Positions 1 to 8,563 of a DNA stretch of 64,000 nt are shown here, one piece after another (the first letter of the stretch is position 1; every line of letters starts with the position of its first letter). The notes beneath the pieces are model-generated. The model saw only the letters and a program-made list of their open reading frames with translations, was not told the origin of the DNA and searched no databases. A program made the translations under genes and the position numbers. This DNA comes from Promicromonosporaceae bacterium (GTDB taxonomy: Bacteria; Actinomycetota; Actinomycetes; Actinomycetales; Cellulomonadaceae), in contig WRHK01000004.1 in the NCBI GenBank assembly GCA_009783295.1, positions 35,795 to 99,794 on the forward strand, read 5' to 3'.

Positions 1-614
1 GACCCGAGGGGCGGGACCCTCACGGGCTGGAGCCCCACGGGCTGGACCCCGACGGGCGCGAGCCCGCGGCAAACGACGTCGAGCACGCGCCCGGCGTCCT
101 GGCCCTCGGCGGCGAGGCAGCCGGCGACCAGCGCCTTGACGTCAGCGAACGCCACCGCGGGCTCGACGGCGCCCGCCTGCTGGGCCGCGGCGAGCAGGCC
201 ACGCAGCCGCTCGGAGACGTTGACCCCGGCTGCGGTGGCAGCCGACTCGATGTCGAACCCTCCGCCTGCGAGCGCCTCGGCGAGCCCGCGGTGCGTGGAG
301 CCCTCCCGGACCAGGGCGCGCAGCAGGCCGAAGAACGCGTCGCCGGGCGGCTGGGTCGCGGCAAGCTGGTCGGCGTGGCCGGCGAGGTCGCGCATGGCGT
401 CGAGCAGCACGGCGGCGTAGAGCGCCTGCTTGGTGGGAAAGTGCCGGCCGACGGTGCCCGTGCCGACGCCGGCGCGCCGGGCGATCTCGTGGACGGGCAC
501 GGACAGCCCCTCGGCGGCGAAGGCCTGCGCGGCCGCGTGCAGCACGCGGTCGCGGTTGCGGCGGGCGTCGGCCCGCATCGGGCGCTCGTCGGGTTCCACG
601 CTGGCGCTCCCCAT
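1..614 (-). CDS. TetR-family transcriptional regulator (3' end cut by window edge)
   Basis: Translating the minus strand from ATG at 614 gives an open frame that runs off the window start without a stop, so the C-terminus is missing. An alternative start is the ATG at 578 (MRADARRNRDR), which looks more like a usual TetR N-terminus. The N-terminal helix-turn-helix is clear around EIARRAGVGTGTVGRHFPTK, the typical TetR DNA-binding signature; the rest is the variable ligand-binding helical domain. It faces a short-chain dehydrogenase, with a CGGGAC-GGTT-GTCCCG dyad between them, so it probably represses that enzyme and itself. The ligand is unknown. Confidence 0.85.
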   Translation of the reverse strand, partial: MGSASVEPDERPMRADARRNRDRVLHAAAQAFAAEGLSVPVHEIARRAGVGTGTVGRHFPTKQALYAAVLLDAMRDLAGHADQLAATQPPGDAFFGLLRALVREGSTHRGLAEALAGGGFDIESAATAAGVNVSERLRGLLAAAQQAGAVEPAVAFADVKALVAGCLAAEGQDAGRVLDVVCRGLAPVGVQPVGLQPVRVPPLG

Positions 615-617
615 CCG

Positions 618-666
618 TTGACAACCGGGACGCCCATCCCGGATGCTAACCGGGACGGTTGTCCCG
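618..666. promoter_or_regulatory. Divergent regulatory region with TetR operator candidate
   Basis: A perfect dyad, CGGGAC-GGTT-GTCCCG, lies at 651-666, about 20 bases before the dehydrogenase start. The related word AACCGGGACG occurs twice (623-632 and 649-658), and a TTGACA hexamer is at 618-623. The layout fits a TetR repressor binding between two divergent genes; binding is inferred, not shown. Confidence 0.55.
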
Positions 667-686
667 ATTGTAGGAGGGAACGGACC

Positions 687-1622
687 ATGAGCACGCACTG
701 GACCGAGCACGAGGCGCCCGACCAGACCGGCCGCACGGCGGTGGTCACGGGGGCGAGCTCCGGGCTCGGGTACGAGACCGCCCGCGTGCTCGCCCGGCGC
801 GGCGCGACAGTGGTGCTCGCCTGTCGCAGCCCCGAGCGGACGGCGGCGGCCATGGCTCGGATCCGGGCCGAGTCGCCCGGGGCGTCCCTGCGCACCGTGA
901 CGCTCGACCTGGCCTCGCAGGCGTCCGTGCGGGCGGCGGCCGACCGCCTGATGGCAGAGCACCCCCGCATCGACGTGCTGGTCAACAACGCGGGAGCGCT
1001 CGTGCGGGACTACGCGCTCACCGAGGACGGCTTCGAGCGGACCCTCGCCACCAACCACCTCGGCGCGTTCGCCCTCACCGGGCTGGTGCTGCCGTCGCTG
1101 CTGGCCACCGAGGGGTCGCGCGTGGTCACGGTCAGCAGCGTCGGCCACAAGCAGGGCGAGATGCACTTCGACGACCTGCAGTGGGCGCAGGGCTACCGCT
1201 CCCACCAGGCCTACTTCCAGTCGAAGCTGGCCAACCTGCTGTTCATGTACGAGCTCCAGCGGCGCCTGGCGGCGTCGGGCGGCCCCACCATCGCCGTGGC
1301 CGCCCACCCCGGCAACGCCCGCACGGGCTTCGGCGGGGACCAGGTCCACATCCGGGTCACCACCGACCCCCGCCTCCGGTTCCTCACGTGGTGGCTGCTG
1401 CAGAGCCCCGTGACGGCGGCGCTGGCCACCGTGCGCGCCGCCGTCGACCCGGCCGCGACCGGCGGCGAGTACTTCGGCCCCGAGGGCCGCAACGAGTGGA
1501 CCGGCTACCCCGTCCGCGTCGAGTCGTCGACCCGGTCGCACGACGTCGACGCCCAGCGGCGTCTGTGGACCGAGTCGGAGCGGCTGACGGGCGTCACCTT
1601 CCCGCTCACCGTGTCTCGATGA
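687..1622 (+). CDS. Short-chain dehydrogenase/reductase, retinol-dehydrogenase-like
   Basis: The 311-residue product has the classical SDR cofactor motif TGASSGLG near residue 21, the NNAG motif near residue 104, and the active-site YxxxK in AYFQSKLAN. The family carries out NAD(P)-dependent oxidoreduction of alcohols, ketones or aldehydes in the cytoplasm; the overall pattern resembles retinol dehydrogenase/WWOX-type SDRs, but the substrate cannot be told. The ATG at 687 follows TAGGAGGGAA, a good ribosome site, and sits just after the TetR dyad. Its last 17 bases overlap the 3' end of the convergent ClpP-like gene. Probably controlled by the divergent TetR protein. Confidence 0.9.
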   Translation: MSTHWTEHEAPDQTGRTAVVTGASSGLGYETARVLARRGATVVLACRSPERTAAAMARIRAESPGASLRTVTLDLASQASVRAAADRLMAEHPRIDVLVNNAGALVRDYALTEDGFERTLATNHLGAFALTGLVLPSLLATEGSRVVTVSSVGHKQGEMHFDDLQWAQGYRSHQAYFQSKLANLLFMYELQRRLAASGGPTIAVAAHPGNARTGFGGDQVHIRVTTDPRLRFLTWWLLQSPVTAALATVRAAVDPAATGGEYFGPEGRNEWTGYPVRVESSTRSHDVDAQRRLWTESERLTGVTFPLTVSR

Positions 1623-2196
1623 CGTGGTCGACGATGCCGTAGGCCCGCGCCTGGGTCGCGGTGAGCACGCGGTCGTGGTCCGTGTCGGTGCGCAGCGTGG
1701 CGACGGACTGGCCGGTGTGCCGGGCGAGCACGTCCTCGAGGTCCGAGCGGATCCGCAGCACCTCGTCGGCCTGGATGATGAGGTCCGGGATGGCGCCGCG
1801 GCCCTGTGCGGCCGGCTGGTGGAGCACCACGCGGGCGTGCTGCAGGGCTGAGCGCCGCCCCGGCGCGCCGGCCGCCAGCAGCACGGCCCCGACCGCCACG
1901 GCCTCGCCCACGCACGTCGTGGCCACGGGAGCCTTGACGTACCGGAGCGTGTCGTAGACGGCGAGGCCCGCGCTCGGGTCGCCGCCCTCGCAGTTCACGT
2001 AGAGCTGGATCTCGGCGTCGGGGTCGGCGGACTCCAGGAACAGCAGCTGGGCGATGAGCGCGTTGGCCACGCCCGCGTCGATCGCGGTGCCGAGGTAGAT
2101 GATCCGCTCGGTGAGCAGCTGCGAGTAGACGTCGAGGATCCGCTCGCCGCGCGGGTGCTGGGCGATCACGTTGGGGATCGTGTAGCTGCCGCTCAT
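1606..2196 (-). CDS. ClpP-like protein lacking the catalytic serine (inactive paralogue)
   Basis: At 196 residues it has full ClpP length and fold signatures, for example CVGEAVAVGAVLLAAG and ARVVLHQP. In active ClpP the first segment reads GQAASMGA; here it is GEAVAVGA, so the nucleophilic serine is alanine (Ala101). The histidine (His126) and aspartate (Asp175) are kept. Start ATG at 2196 overlaps the stop of the upstream clpP by four bases, so the two are translationally coupled and likely assemble together. The family forms a two-ring protease with ClpX or ClpC; a serine-less member would be a structural or regulatory subunit, like plastid ClpR. The 3' end overlaps the convergent SDR gene by 17 bases. 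Confidence 0.9.
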   Translation of the reverse strand: MSGSYTIPNVIAQHPRGERILDVYSQLLTERIIYLGTAIDAGVANALIAQLLFLESADPDAEIQLYVNCEGGDPSAGLAVYDTLRYVKAPVATTCVGEAVAVGAVLLAAGAPGRRSALQHARVVLHQPAAQGRGAIPDLIIQADEVLRIRSDLEDVLARHTGQSVATLRTDTDHDRVLTATQARAYGIVDHVIETR

Positions 2197-2801
2197 CGCC
2201 CGAACCCCACCAGGTCGCGCCGCTGCGGGGCGACGTCGGCGAACGAGCCGACGACGGCGTCGACGAACCCGTAGTCGCGGGCCTCGACGGCCGTGAACCA
2301 GTGGTCGTGCAACGAGTCCTCGAACACGCGCTCGACTGGCTGGCCCGTGTCCTCCGCGATGATCCGCAGCACGGTGTCGCGGGTGTGCCGCAGGTCGACG
2401 GCCTGCAGCTCGATGTCCACGGCGGGGCCGCCGATGCCTGCCGAGCCCTGGTGCATGAGGATCCGCGCGTGCGGCAGGGCGCGCCGCTTGCCGGGCGTGC
2501 CGGCCGAGAGCAGGAACTGCCCGGCCGAGCACGCGATGCCCAGGGCGAGGGTGGACACGTCGTTGGGGACGGTGCGCATCAGGTCGCGTATCGCGAGCAT
2601 CGCCGGCACGGAGCCGCCGGGGGAGTGGATCCAGAGGCCGATGTCGGCTGCCGGGTCCTCGGCCGCGAGGGTGACCAGCTGGGTGGCCAGGAGGGTGCCG
2701 TTGTCGTCGTCGAGGACGCCGTCGAGCACCAGCACGCGGCGCTCGTAGAGCGCGTGCCGGGCCGTGGCGTCGAAGCGGGGTGGGGTGGGTGCGTCGCTCA
2801 T
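2193..2801 (-). CDS. clpP: ClpP-family serine protease subunit (active site intact)
   Basis: The 202-residue product keeps the full Ser-His-Asp triad: Ser92 in GIACSAG, His117 in RILMHQG, Asp166 in SLHDHWFTA. ClpP subunits form heptameric rings that degrade proteins fed in by Clp ATPases. It is first in a two-gene unit with a serine-less paralogue (ATGA overlap at 2193-2196). Neither clpX nor tig is adjacent, which suggests this is an extra pair and not the main housekeeping clpP1P2 locus, comparable to the clpP3-clpP4 pairs of Streptomyces. Compared with E. coli ClpP there is no obvious propeptide beyond a short N-terminus. Confidence 0.9.
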   Translation of the reverse strand: MSDAPTPPRFDATARHALYERRVLVLDGVLDDDNGTLLATQLVTLAAEDPAADIGLWIHSPGGSVPAMLAIRDLMRTVPNDVSTLALGIACSAGQFLLSAGTPGKRRALPHARILMHQGSAGIGGPAVDIELQAVDLRHTRDTVLRIIAEDTGQPVERVFEDSLHDHWFTAVEARDYGFVDAVVGSFADVAPQRRDLVGFGR

Positions 2802-2949
2802 GCCTCCACGGTGCAGCGTGCCGGGCAGGGAGCGGGGCCTGTGCTGCCGACGGCGGATCCGCTCACGGCAGCGCTCCGGGCGCCGGGCCGGATCTCCCAC
2901 GCCGCCGCCGTCGCCACGGAGTGTCAGTCGGACGGGGGAGAATGGCTCC

Positions 2950-3687
2950 GTGCCCCTGTACCGAGACGACGCGATCGTGCTGCGTACCCAGAAGCTGGGT
3001 GAGGCCGACCGCATCGTCACGCTGCTGACGCGCGAGCACGGCAAGGTCCGCAGCGTCGGCAAGGGGGTGCGGCGCACGTCGTCGCGGTTCGGGGCCCGGC
3101 TGGAGCCGTTCATGGCCGTGGACGTGCAGCTGCACACGGGGCGCTCTCTCGACACGGTCACCCAGGTGGAGACCATCGGGGCGTACGCGCGCCCGATCTG
3201 CGAGGACTACGCCCTCTACACGGCCGGTGCCCCGATGCTCGAGGCCGCCGACCGCCTCGTCGAGGCCGAGCACGAGCCCGCGGTCCAGCAGTACTGGCTG
3301 CTCGCCGGCGCCCTGCGCGCCCTCGCCCAGCGCGACCACGCGCCCGCCCTGATCCTGGACTCCTACCTGCTGCGCGCGTTCGCGGTGGCAGGCTGGGCGC
3401 CGTCGTTCACCGACTGCGCGAGGTGCGGCGAGCCCGGGCCGCATCACTCGTTCAACGTGGCCACCGGCGGGGCGGTCTGCTCGCGCTGCCGCCCGCCGGG
3501 CTCGGCGTCGCCGGCGCCGGAGACGTTCGCCCTGCTCGCCGCGCTGCTCACGGGCGACTGGACGACGGCGGACGCGTCGGGGGAGCGGCACCGCAAGGAG
3601 GCGTCCGGCCTGGTCGCCGCCTACACCCAGTACTACCTGGAGCGCACGCTGCGCTCGCTCAAGCACGTGGACCGGAGAGAGGCCTGA
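2950..3687 (+). CDS. recO: DNA repair protein RecO
   Basis: The 245-residue protein begins [20 protein letters not shown], the characteristic RecO N-terminal OB-fold opening, and carries a zinc-binding CARC...CSRC pair in its C-terminal half. RecO loads RecA with RecF/RecR and anneals single-stranded DNA during recombinational repair. The GTG at 2950 is chosen because conservation starts there; longer extensions upstream are not RecO-like. The stop overlaps the uppS start as TGATG, so the genes are translationally coupled, a recO-uppS pairing common in actinobacteria. Confidence 0.95.
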   Translation: MPLYRDDAIVLRTQKLGEADRIVTLLTREHGKVRSVGKGVRRTSSRFGARLEPFMAVDVQLHTGRSLDTVTQVETIGAYARPICEDYALYTAGAPMLEAADRLVEAEHEPAVQQYWLLAGALRALAQRDHAPALILDSYLLRAFAVAGWAPSFTDCARCGEPGPHHSFNVATGGAVCSRCRPPGSASPAPETFALLAALLTGDWTTADASGERHRKEASGLVAAYTQYYLERTLRSLKHVDRREA

Positions 3688-4469
3688 TGCCCCGCACCTA
3701 CGCCGAGCCGTACCCGCACCCGTCCGGGGCGACCCCGCCGCAGATCCCGGCGGAGCTGCTGCCCAGGCACGTCGCCGTCGTCATGGACGGCAACGGGCGG
3801 TGGGCCAACCAGCGCGGCCTGTCCCGCATCGAGGGACACAAGCAGGGCGAGAAGTCGCTGCTCGACGTGGTGGCCGGGGCCGTGCAGCTGGGCGTCAAGA
3901 ACATCAGCGCGTACGCGTTCAGCACGGAGAACTGGAAGCGGTCGCCCGAGGAGGTCAAGTTCCTGCTCGGCTTCAACCGCGACGTCATCCGGTCGCGGCG
4001 TGACGAGATGGGCTCGTGGGGCGTGCGGATCCGCTGGGCGGGGCGGCAGCCGCGCCTGTGGGGCTCGGTCATCAAGGAGCTCCAGGTCGCGGAGCAGATG
4101 ACCAAGGACAACGACGCCTGCACGCTGACGATGTGCGTCAACTACGGCGGCCGGGCCGAGCTCGCCGACGCCGCCGCCGCCATGGCCCGCGACGTCAAGG
4201 CCGGCAAGCTCAACCCGGAGCGGATCTCAGAGAAGACCATCCAGAAGTACCTGTACGTGCCCGAGCTGCCCGACGTCGACCTGTTCCTGCGCTCGTCGGG
4301 CGAGCAGCGGACCAGCAACTTCATGGTCTGGCAGTCCGCCTACGCGGAGATGATGTTCATCCCCGAGCTGTGGCCCGACGTCGACCGCCGCCACCTGTGG
4401 AAGGCGTGCGAGGAGTTTGCGAGCCGCGACCGCCGGATGGGCGGAGCGGTCGACAAGCCGACGGCCTGA
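3687..4469 (+). CDS. uppS: Isoprenyl transferase (undecaprenyl/decaprenyl diphosphate synthase)
   Basis: The 260-residue protein has the cis-prenyltransferase motif [10 protein letters not shown] near residue 31, FSTENWKRS, and the C-terminal [18 protein letters not shown] region. It condenses isopentenyl diphosphate units onto an allylic primer to form the long polyprenyl diphosphate that becomes the lipid carrier for peptidoglycan and other wall glycans. Start overlaps the recO stop by one base. In actinobacteria the product length varies (Z-decaprenyl in mycobacteria), so chain length is not predicted here. Confidence 0.95.
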   Translation: MPRTYAEPYPHPSGATPPQIPAELLPRHVAVVMDGNGRWANQRGLSRIEGHKQGEKSLLDVVAGAVQLGVKNISAYAFSTENWKRSPEEVKFLLGFNRDVIRSRRDEMGSWGVRIRWAGRQPRLWGSVIKELQVAEQMTKDNDACTLTMCVNYGGRAELADAAAAMARDVKAGKLNPERISEKTIQKYLYVPELPDVDLFLRSSGEQRTSNFMVWQSAYAEMMFIPELWPDVDRRHLWKACEEFASRDRRMGGAVDKPTA

Positions 4470-4480
4470 GCGGGCCCGCC

Positions 4481-4553
4481 GGTGGTTGAGCCGGTCGAAG
4501 ACAGGACGTGGTTTCGACAGGCTCAACCACCGGGTTTCGACAGGCTCAACCAG
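4481..4553. repeat. Three-copy inverted repeat of the TCGACAGGCTCAACCA type
   Basis: One copy in reverse orientation (4481-4499) faces two forward copies (4511-4531 and 4534-4553). The reverse copy pairs with the first forward copy over 19 bases with one mismatch, giving a strong hairpin between the ends of uppS and the binding-protein gene. The last copy contains the stop codon of the binding-protein gene (TGA in GGTTGA on the minus strand). A sister copy with the same architecture lies inside dnaG at 28,176-28,229. It may act as a bidirectional terminator, but the recurrence marks it as a dispersed REP-like element. Confidence 0.85.
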
Positions 4554-5592
4554 CGAGCGTGGCCGCGATCTCCGTGATCAGCTGCGACAGGCCCTTCGAG
4601 TAGTCGAAGGTGAGGGCCGTCGGCGGGCTCACCGAGCTGACCGTGACCGGGTCGGTCACCTTGACCACGCGCCCGGCCTTGACGGCGGGGATGGCCTGGA
4701 GGGCGGGCTTGGCGAGCGAGGCGTCGACGTCGGCCTCGCTGGCGCCGTAGACGATCACGAAGTCGGCGGTGAGCTGGTCGAGCTTCTCGTAGGACAGGTT
4801 GTAGAAGAACCCGCCCTTGGACGTGTCGAGGGCGCTCACGGACGGCGCGATCTTGAGGCCGACCTTCTCGAGGATGCCCACGCGCGAGTCCCGGGGCGTG
4901 TAGACGGAGACGGACCCGTCGCCGTCCCAGATGCCCGCGAACGTGACGCCTGCGAACTCGGGGTGCGCCGCCTTCTGGTCGGCGAGGAACGTGTCGATGT
5001 TCGTGAGCACGGCGTCGCCGGCGGCGGAGCGGCCCAGGGCCTTCGCGGTGATGCGGATGACGTCGTCCCAGCTCGTGGTCCACGGGCCGTCCGGGTAGGC
5101 GACCACGGGGGCGATCGCCTTGAGGGTGTCGAACTGCTCCTGGGTGAGGCCCGAGTAGGGCGCCAGGATCAGGTCGGGCCGGGCGGCGACGATCTGCTCG
5201 TAGGGCACGGTGGCGCCGGAGGCGTCGTCGGTGAGCACGGCGGGGTGCGCGACGCCGGCCTTGTCGTAGGCGTCCTTGACCCACGGCACCAGGTTGCCGG
5301 CCCCGGCCGTCCAGCGCTGCTCGCTCACGGCGACGGGGTACACGCCCACGGCGATCGCGGCCTCGGTGGAGCCCCAGCCCCAGGTGACGACGCGCTGCGG
5401 CTCGGACGTGATGGTCGCATCGCCGAGGGCGGAGGTCACGGTGATGGGGAACGCGTCGGTGGCCTTGCTGGCGGCGTGCCCGGACGGGGCGCCGGAGGCG
5501 GCGTCGTCACCGGACGACGCGGTGCAGGCGGCGAGCGCGAGGGTGGTCGCGACCAGGGCGGCCACGACGGTCAGAGGGCGGCGGAAGCGCAC
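4546..5592 (-). CDS. Iron-siderophore ABC transporter substrate-binding lipoprotein
   Basis: The 348-residue product starts at GTG 5592 after GAGGAG and has a lipoprotein signal ending in LAAC (Cys23), followed by a low-complexity linker. The body shows FepB/FecB-type periplasmic binding features: a first lobe with PQRVVTWGWGSTEAAIAVGV, YEQIVAARPDLILAPYSG, and a second lobe near VIVYGASEADVDASL. It should capture ferric siderophores outside the membrane and hand them to the FecCD-type permeases encoded next door. A DtxR/IdeR-like box lies directly upstream. The stop codon falls inside a repeat element. The siderophore is not predictable. Confidence 0.9.
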   Translation of the reverse strand: MRFRRPLTVVAALVATTLALAACTASSGDDAASGAPSGHAASKATDAFPITVTSALGDATITSEPQRVVTWGWGSTEAAIAVGVYPVAVSEQRWTAGAGNLVPWVKDAYDKAGVAHPAVLTDDASGATVPYEQIVAARPDLILAPYSGLTQEQFDTLKAIAPVVAYPDGPWTTSWDDVIRITAKALGRSAAGDAVLTNIDTFLADQKAAHPEFAGVTFAGIWDGDGSVSVYTPRDSRVGILEKVGLKIAPSVSALDTSKGGFFYNLSYEKLDQLTADFVIVYGASEADVDASLAKPALQAIPAVKAGRVVKVTDPVTVSSVSPPTALTFDYSKGLSQLITEIAATLAG

Positions 5593-5617
5593 GAAGACTC
5601 CTCAGGAGGGACGGATG

Positions 5618-5636
5618 TGAGGTAAGCCTAACCTGA
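5618..5636 (-). promoter_or_regulatory. DtxR/IdeR-type iron box
   Basis: Read on the minus strand the 19 bases are TCAGGTTAGGCTTACCTCA, matching the classical iron box TTAGGTTAGGCTAACCTAA at 16 of 19 positions. It lies 26 bases upstream of the siderophore-binding protein start. Iron-loaded DtxR/IdeR repressors bind such boxes, so this gene is predicted to be induced by iron limitation. Confidence 0.8.
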
Positions 5637-5667
5637 CCAGCGAGCATTAACGCAACGCCGCTGTGCC

Positions 5668-6486
5668 CTAACTCTGGCGGCGGGTCCGCCCGACCGGGAC
5701 CACCAGCGGCGTGCCCGAGATCGGGTCGGGCACCACGCGCGCCTCCAGCCCGAACGCGCCGCGCACGGCGTCCTCCGTGAGCACGTCGCCGGGCGCGCCC
5801 TCCGCGACCACCGAACCCCGCGCCATGACCACCAGGTGGTCGGCGTAGCGCGCCGCGAGGTTGAGCTCGTGCAACACCATCACCACGGTGGTGCCGCGCT
5901 CCTCGTTCTGCGTGGCCAGGAGGTCCAGCAGGTCCACCTGGTGGGCCACGTCGAGGTACGTCGTCGGCTCGTCGAGCAGCACGACGTCGGTCTGCTGGGC
6001 CAGCACCATCGCGATCCAGACGCGCTGCCGCTGCCCGCCCGAGAGCTCCGCCACGGGCCGCTCGGCAAGGTCGGCGACCCCGGTCGACTCCAGGGCCCGG
6101 GCGACCACGGCGTCGTCGGTGGACGAGCGCCGGCCGAACCACCCCTGGTGCGGGTAGCGGCCGCGCGCCACGAGCTCGGCGACGCGGACGCCGTCGGGTG
6201 CGATGGACGACTGTGGCAGCACGCCCAGCAGGCGGGCCAGCTCGCGCCGCGGCATCGCCGCCACATCCCGGCCGCCCAGCAGCACGCGACCCGCCTCGAG
6301 GGGCAGCAGGCGAGCCATGCCCTTGAGCAGCGTCGACTTGCCGCACGCGTTGGGGCCCACGATCGCCGTGACCCTGCCCGCGGGCAGGTCGAGGGTCAGG
6401 CCGTCGATCACGGTGCGGCCGTCGTAGCCGAGGCGCACGCCCTCGGCGCGCAGGGCCGTCGCGGGCTCGCTGGCGGGTGCACTCAC
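5668..6486 (-). CDS. Siderophore ABC transporter ATP-binding protein (FepC/FecE type)
   Basis: The 272-residue ATPase has Walker A GPNACGKST, Q-loop PQSSIAPDGV, signature LSGGQRQRVW and Walker B VVLLDEPTTYLD, with the H-loop in MVLHELN. The TTYLD form is typical of the iron-chelate subfamily. It powers uptake through the two permeases upstream. The GTG start at 6486 overlaps the permease stop (GTGA), consistent with translational coupling; no better start exists without running back into the permease gene. Confidence 0.93.
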   Translation of the reverse strand: MSAPASEPATALRAEGVRLGYDGRTVIDGLTLDLPAGRVTAIVGPNACGKSTLLKGMARLLPLEAGRVLLGGRDVAAMPRRELARLLGVLPQSSIAPDGVRVAELVARGRYPHQGWFGRRSSTDDAVVARALESTGVADLAERPVAELSGGQRQRVWIAMVLAQQTDVVLLDEPTTYLDVAHQVDLLDLLATQNEERGTTVVMVLHELNLAARYADHLVVMARGSVVAEGAPGDVLTEDAVRGAFGLEARVVPDPISGTPLVVPVGRTRRQS

Positions 6487-7517
6487 TGGGGCGAGCTCCT
6501 TCGGTCGGACCGGCCGCTGAGCAGCCACAGCAGGTAGGGGGCGCCGACCAGGCCGGTCACGACGCCGGCCGGAACGGTCATGCCGGGCAGCGCGTGCTGG
6601 CCGAGCACGTCGGCCGCGAGCACCAGCAGCGCGCCGATCGCGGCCGACACCGCGAGGTCCGCGCCGCCGTCGTCGAGCAGGCGGCGCGCGATGGCGGGGG
6701 AGACGAGCGCGACGAACGCGACGGGCCCGGCGGCCGACGTCGCGACGGCGACCAGGCCGACCGCCACGAGCAGCGCGGCGACGCGGGCGCGGTCCACGCG
6801 GACGCCGAGCGCGGCGGCGTGGTCGTCGCCCAGTGACAGGGCCCGCTGGGTGCGGGAGATCGCAGCGGCGACGACCGCCAGCACGCCGACGCCGATCGCG
6901 AGGACGGCGAGGGGCGTGTCGCGCACGTCGGCGACGGAGCCGATGGTCCACAGGAGCGCCGTCTGCGCCTCGCGGACCTCGGCGCGCGCGAGCAGCCAGC
7001 TCAGCAGCGCCCCGCACACGTAGGACACGCCGACGCCCACGAGCACGAACCGGATGGAGTGCAGCCCGCGACGCCACGCCAGCAGCCAGATCGCCGCGGC
7101 CGCCGCCAGCGCCCCGCCGAACGCCCACGCGGCGACGACCACCCCGGACGCCCCGAGCCCCAGCAGAGCCCACACGGCGCCGAGGGAGGCGCCGGTCGAG
7201 ACGCCCAGGATGTCGGGGGAGGCGAGCGGGTTGCGCAGCGTCGACTGGAACAGGGCCCCGGCCAGCGCGAACGCCGTCCCGGCGAGCAGCGCCGCGAGCA
7301 CGCGGGGCAGCCGCAGGCGTTGGACGACGAACACGTCGGTGGGGCTGCCGGCCCCGACGACGGCGGCCAGCGCCCGCCCGGGCGAGACGCCCGCGGCACC
7401 GAGCGTGAGGGCCAGCGTGGCGAGGGCGACGACGGCGAGCAGCACGACGCCGAGCACCAGGGAGGTGCGCCGCCGGCGCGTGGTCCGCAGACGGGCGACG
7501 AGGATCGTGGTGGCCAT
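6483..7517 (-). CDS. FecCD-family siderophore permease
   Basis: The 344-residue integral membrane protein has the FecCD pattern: VQRLRLPRVLAALLAGTAFALAG, then FQSTLRNPLASPDILGVSTG, and a C-terminal AALGVRVDRAR ATPase-coupling stretch followed by PVAFVALVSPAIAR. It pairs with the next permease to form the membrane channel of a type II importer. ATG 7517 has a GGGGGTG stretch upstream at workable spacing; a GTG at 7526 overlapping the previous stop is an alternative that adds three residues. Confidence 0.92.
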   Translation of the reverse strand: MATTILVARLRTTRRRRTSLVLGVVLLAVVALATLALTLGAAGVSPGRALAAVVGAGSPTDVFVVQRLRLPRVLAALLAGTAFALAGALFQSTLRNPLASPDILGVSTGASLGAVWALLGLGASGVVVAAWAFGGALAAAAAIWLLAWRRGLHSIRFVLVGVGVSYVCGALLSWLLARAEVREAQTALLWTIGSVADVRDTPLAVLAIGVGVLAVVAAAISRTQRALSLGDDHAAALGVRVDRARVAALLVAVGLVAVATSAAGPVAFVALVSPAIARRLLDDGGADLAVSAAIGALLVLAADVLGQHALPGMTVPAGVVTGLVGAPYLLWLLSGRSDRRSSPQ

Positions 7518-7522
7518 GCCGC

Positions 7523-8563
7523 TCACACCCCCGCCACGGAGCGGCCGCGCGCGACGGCCACCAGCACGGGAGCCCCCACGAACGCGGCGACGACGCCGGC
7601 CTCGAGCTCGCTGTTCGGCACGATGAGCCGCCCCACGACGTCCGCGCCGAGCAGCACCACGGGCCCGAGCAGGGCCGCCACCGGGGTCAGCCGCCGGTAG
7701 TCGGTGCCCACCAGCCGCCGCGCCGCGTGCGGCACCACCAGGCCCACGAGGGCGACAGGCCCCGCGAGCGCCGTGGCGGTCCCGGCGAGCAGCACGATCG
7801 CGGCGGCGGCGAGGCCGCGGGTCACGTTGACGTCCTGGCCGAGCGCGCGGGCGACGTCGTCGCCCATCGCCAGGAGCGTCAGGCGGGGCGCGAGCAGCGC
7901 GGTGAGCACCACGCCCACCAGCAGGAACGGCCACAATGCGGCGGCGGCGTCCAGGCCGCGGCCCGTGAGCGAGCCGACGGCCCAGAAGCGGTACTGGTCG
8001 AACGCGTTGAGGTCGCGCAGCAGCAGCAGCGCGATGACGGGCGTGACGAACGCCGTGAGCGCGGCCCCGACCAGGGCGAGGCGCACGGGCTGCGCCCGCC
8101 CGATCGAGAAGACCACGACGGCGGCGAGCGCGGCCCCGGCGAACGCGAACCACACGAACCCGAGCGGTGTCGTGACCCCGAGGAACGACACGGCGACCAC
8201 CACGGCGAGCGACGCCCCGGGCGTGATGCCCAGCAGGCCGGGGTCGGCGATCGGGTTGCGCGTGACGCCCTGGATCACGGTGCCCACGCACCCCAGGGCC
8301 ACCCCCGCCAGCAGCCCCAGCACGGTGCGCGGCACGCGCAGCCGCAGCACCACGGACTGGTCGGCGCTCGCGGGGTCGTGGTGGAACAGGGCGTCCCAGA
8401 CCTGCCCGGGGGCGATGGTGCGCACGCCGAGCAGCAGGCTCGCGGCGACCACGGCGGCCAGCACCATGGCCGCCCCCACCAGGACGAGGACCAGGCGGGC
8501 GCGACCCCGGTCGAGCGCGGGCGGCCCGGCCACCGGCGCCCCGGCGGCCGTCGAGGTAAGCAT
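7523..8563 (-). CDS. FecCD-family siderophore permease
   Basis: The 346-residue product shows the same family signatures: VLRLRVPRTVLGLLAGVALG, IQGVTRNPIADPGLLGITPGAS and ALGQDVNVTRGLAAAAIVLLAG near the coupling helix, with VGLVVPHAARRLVG after it. First of three genes in a permease-permease-ATPase unit. Its ATG (8561-8563) lies in the centre of an AGGTAAG-N6-CTTACCT dyad resembling iron-box half-sites, so repressor binding could directly cover the translation start. The gap to the zur gene upstream is only 32 bases, so the promoter must lie at or within the end of zur. Confidence 0.92.
   Translation of the reverse strand: MLTSTAAGAPVAGPPALDRGRARLVLVLVGAAMVLAAVVAASLLLGVRTIAPGQVWDALFHHDPASADQSVVLRLRVPRTVLGLLAGVALGCVGTVIQGVTRNPIADPGLLGITPGASLAVVVAVSFLGVTTPLGFVWFAFAGAALAAVVVFSIGRAQPVRLALVGAALTAFVTPVIALLLLRDLNAFDQYRFWAVGSLTGRGLDAAAALWPFLLVGVVLTALLAPRLTLLAMGDDVARALGQDVNVTRGLAAAAIVLLAGTATALAGPVALVGLVVPHAARRLVGTDYRRLTPVAALLGPVVLLGADVVGRLIVPNSELEAGVVAAFVGAPVLVAVARGRSVAGV

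Noticed and set aside
1606..1622. Frameshift or misassembly at the 17-base overlap of SDR and ClpP-like 3' ends
   Set aside because: Both proteins end with normal family C-termini; small convergent overlaps are common in compact genomes.
4470..4545. Insertion sequence remnant after uppS
   Set aside because: Only short inverted repeats are present; there is no transposase fragment or target duplication.
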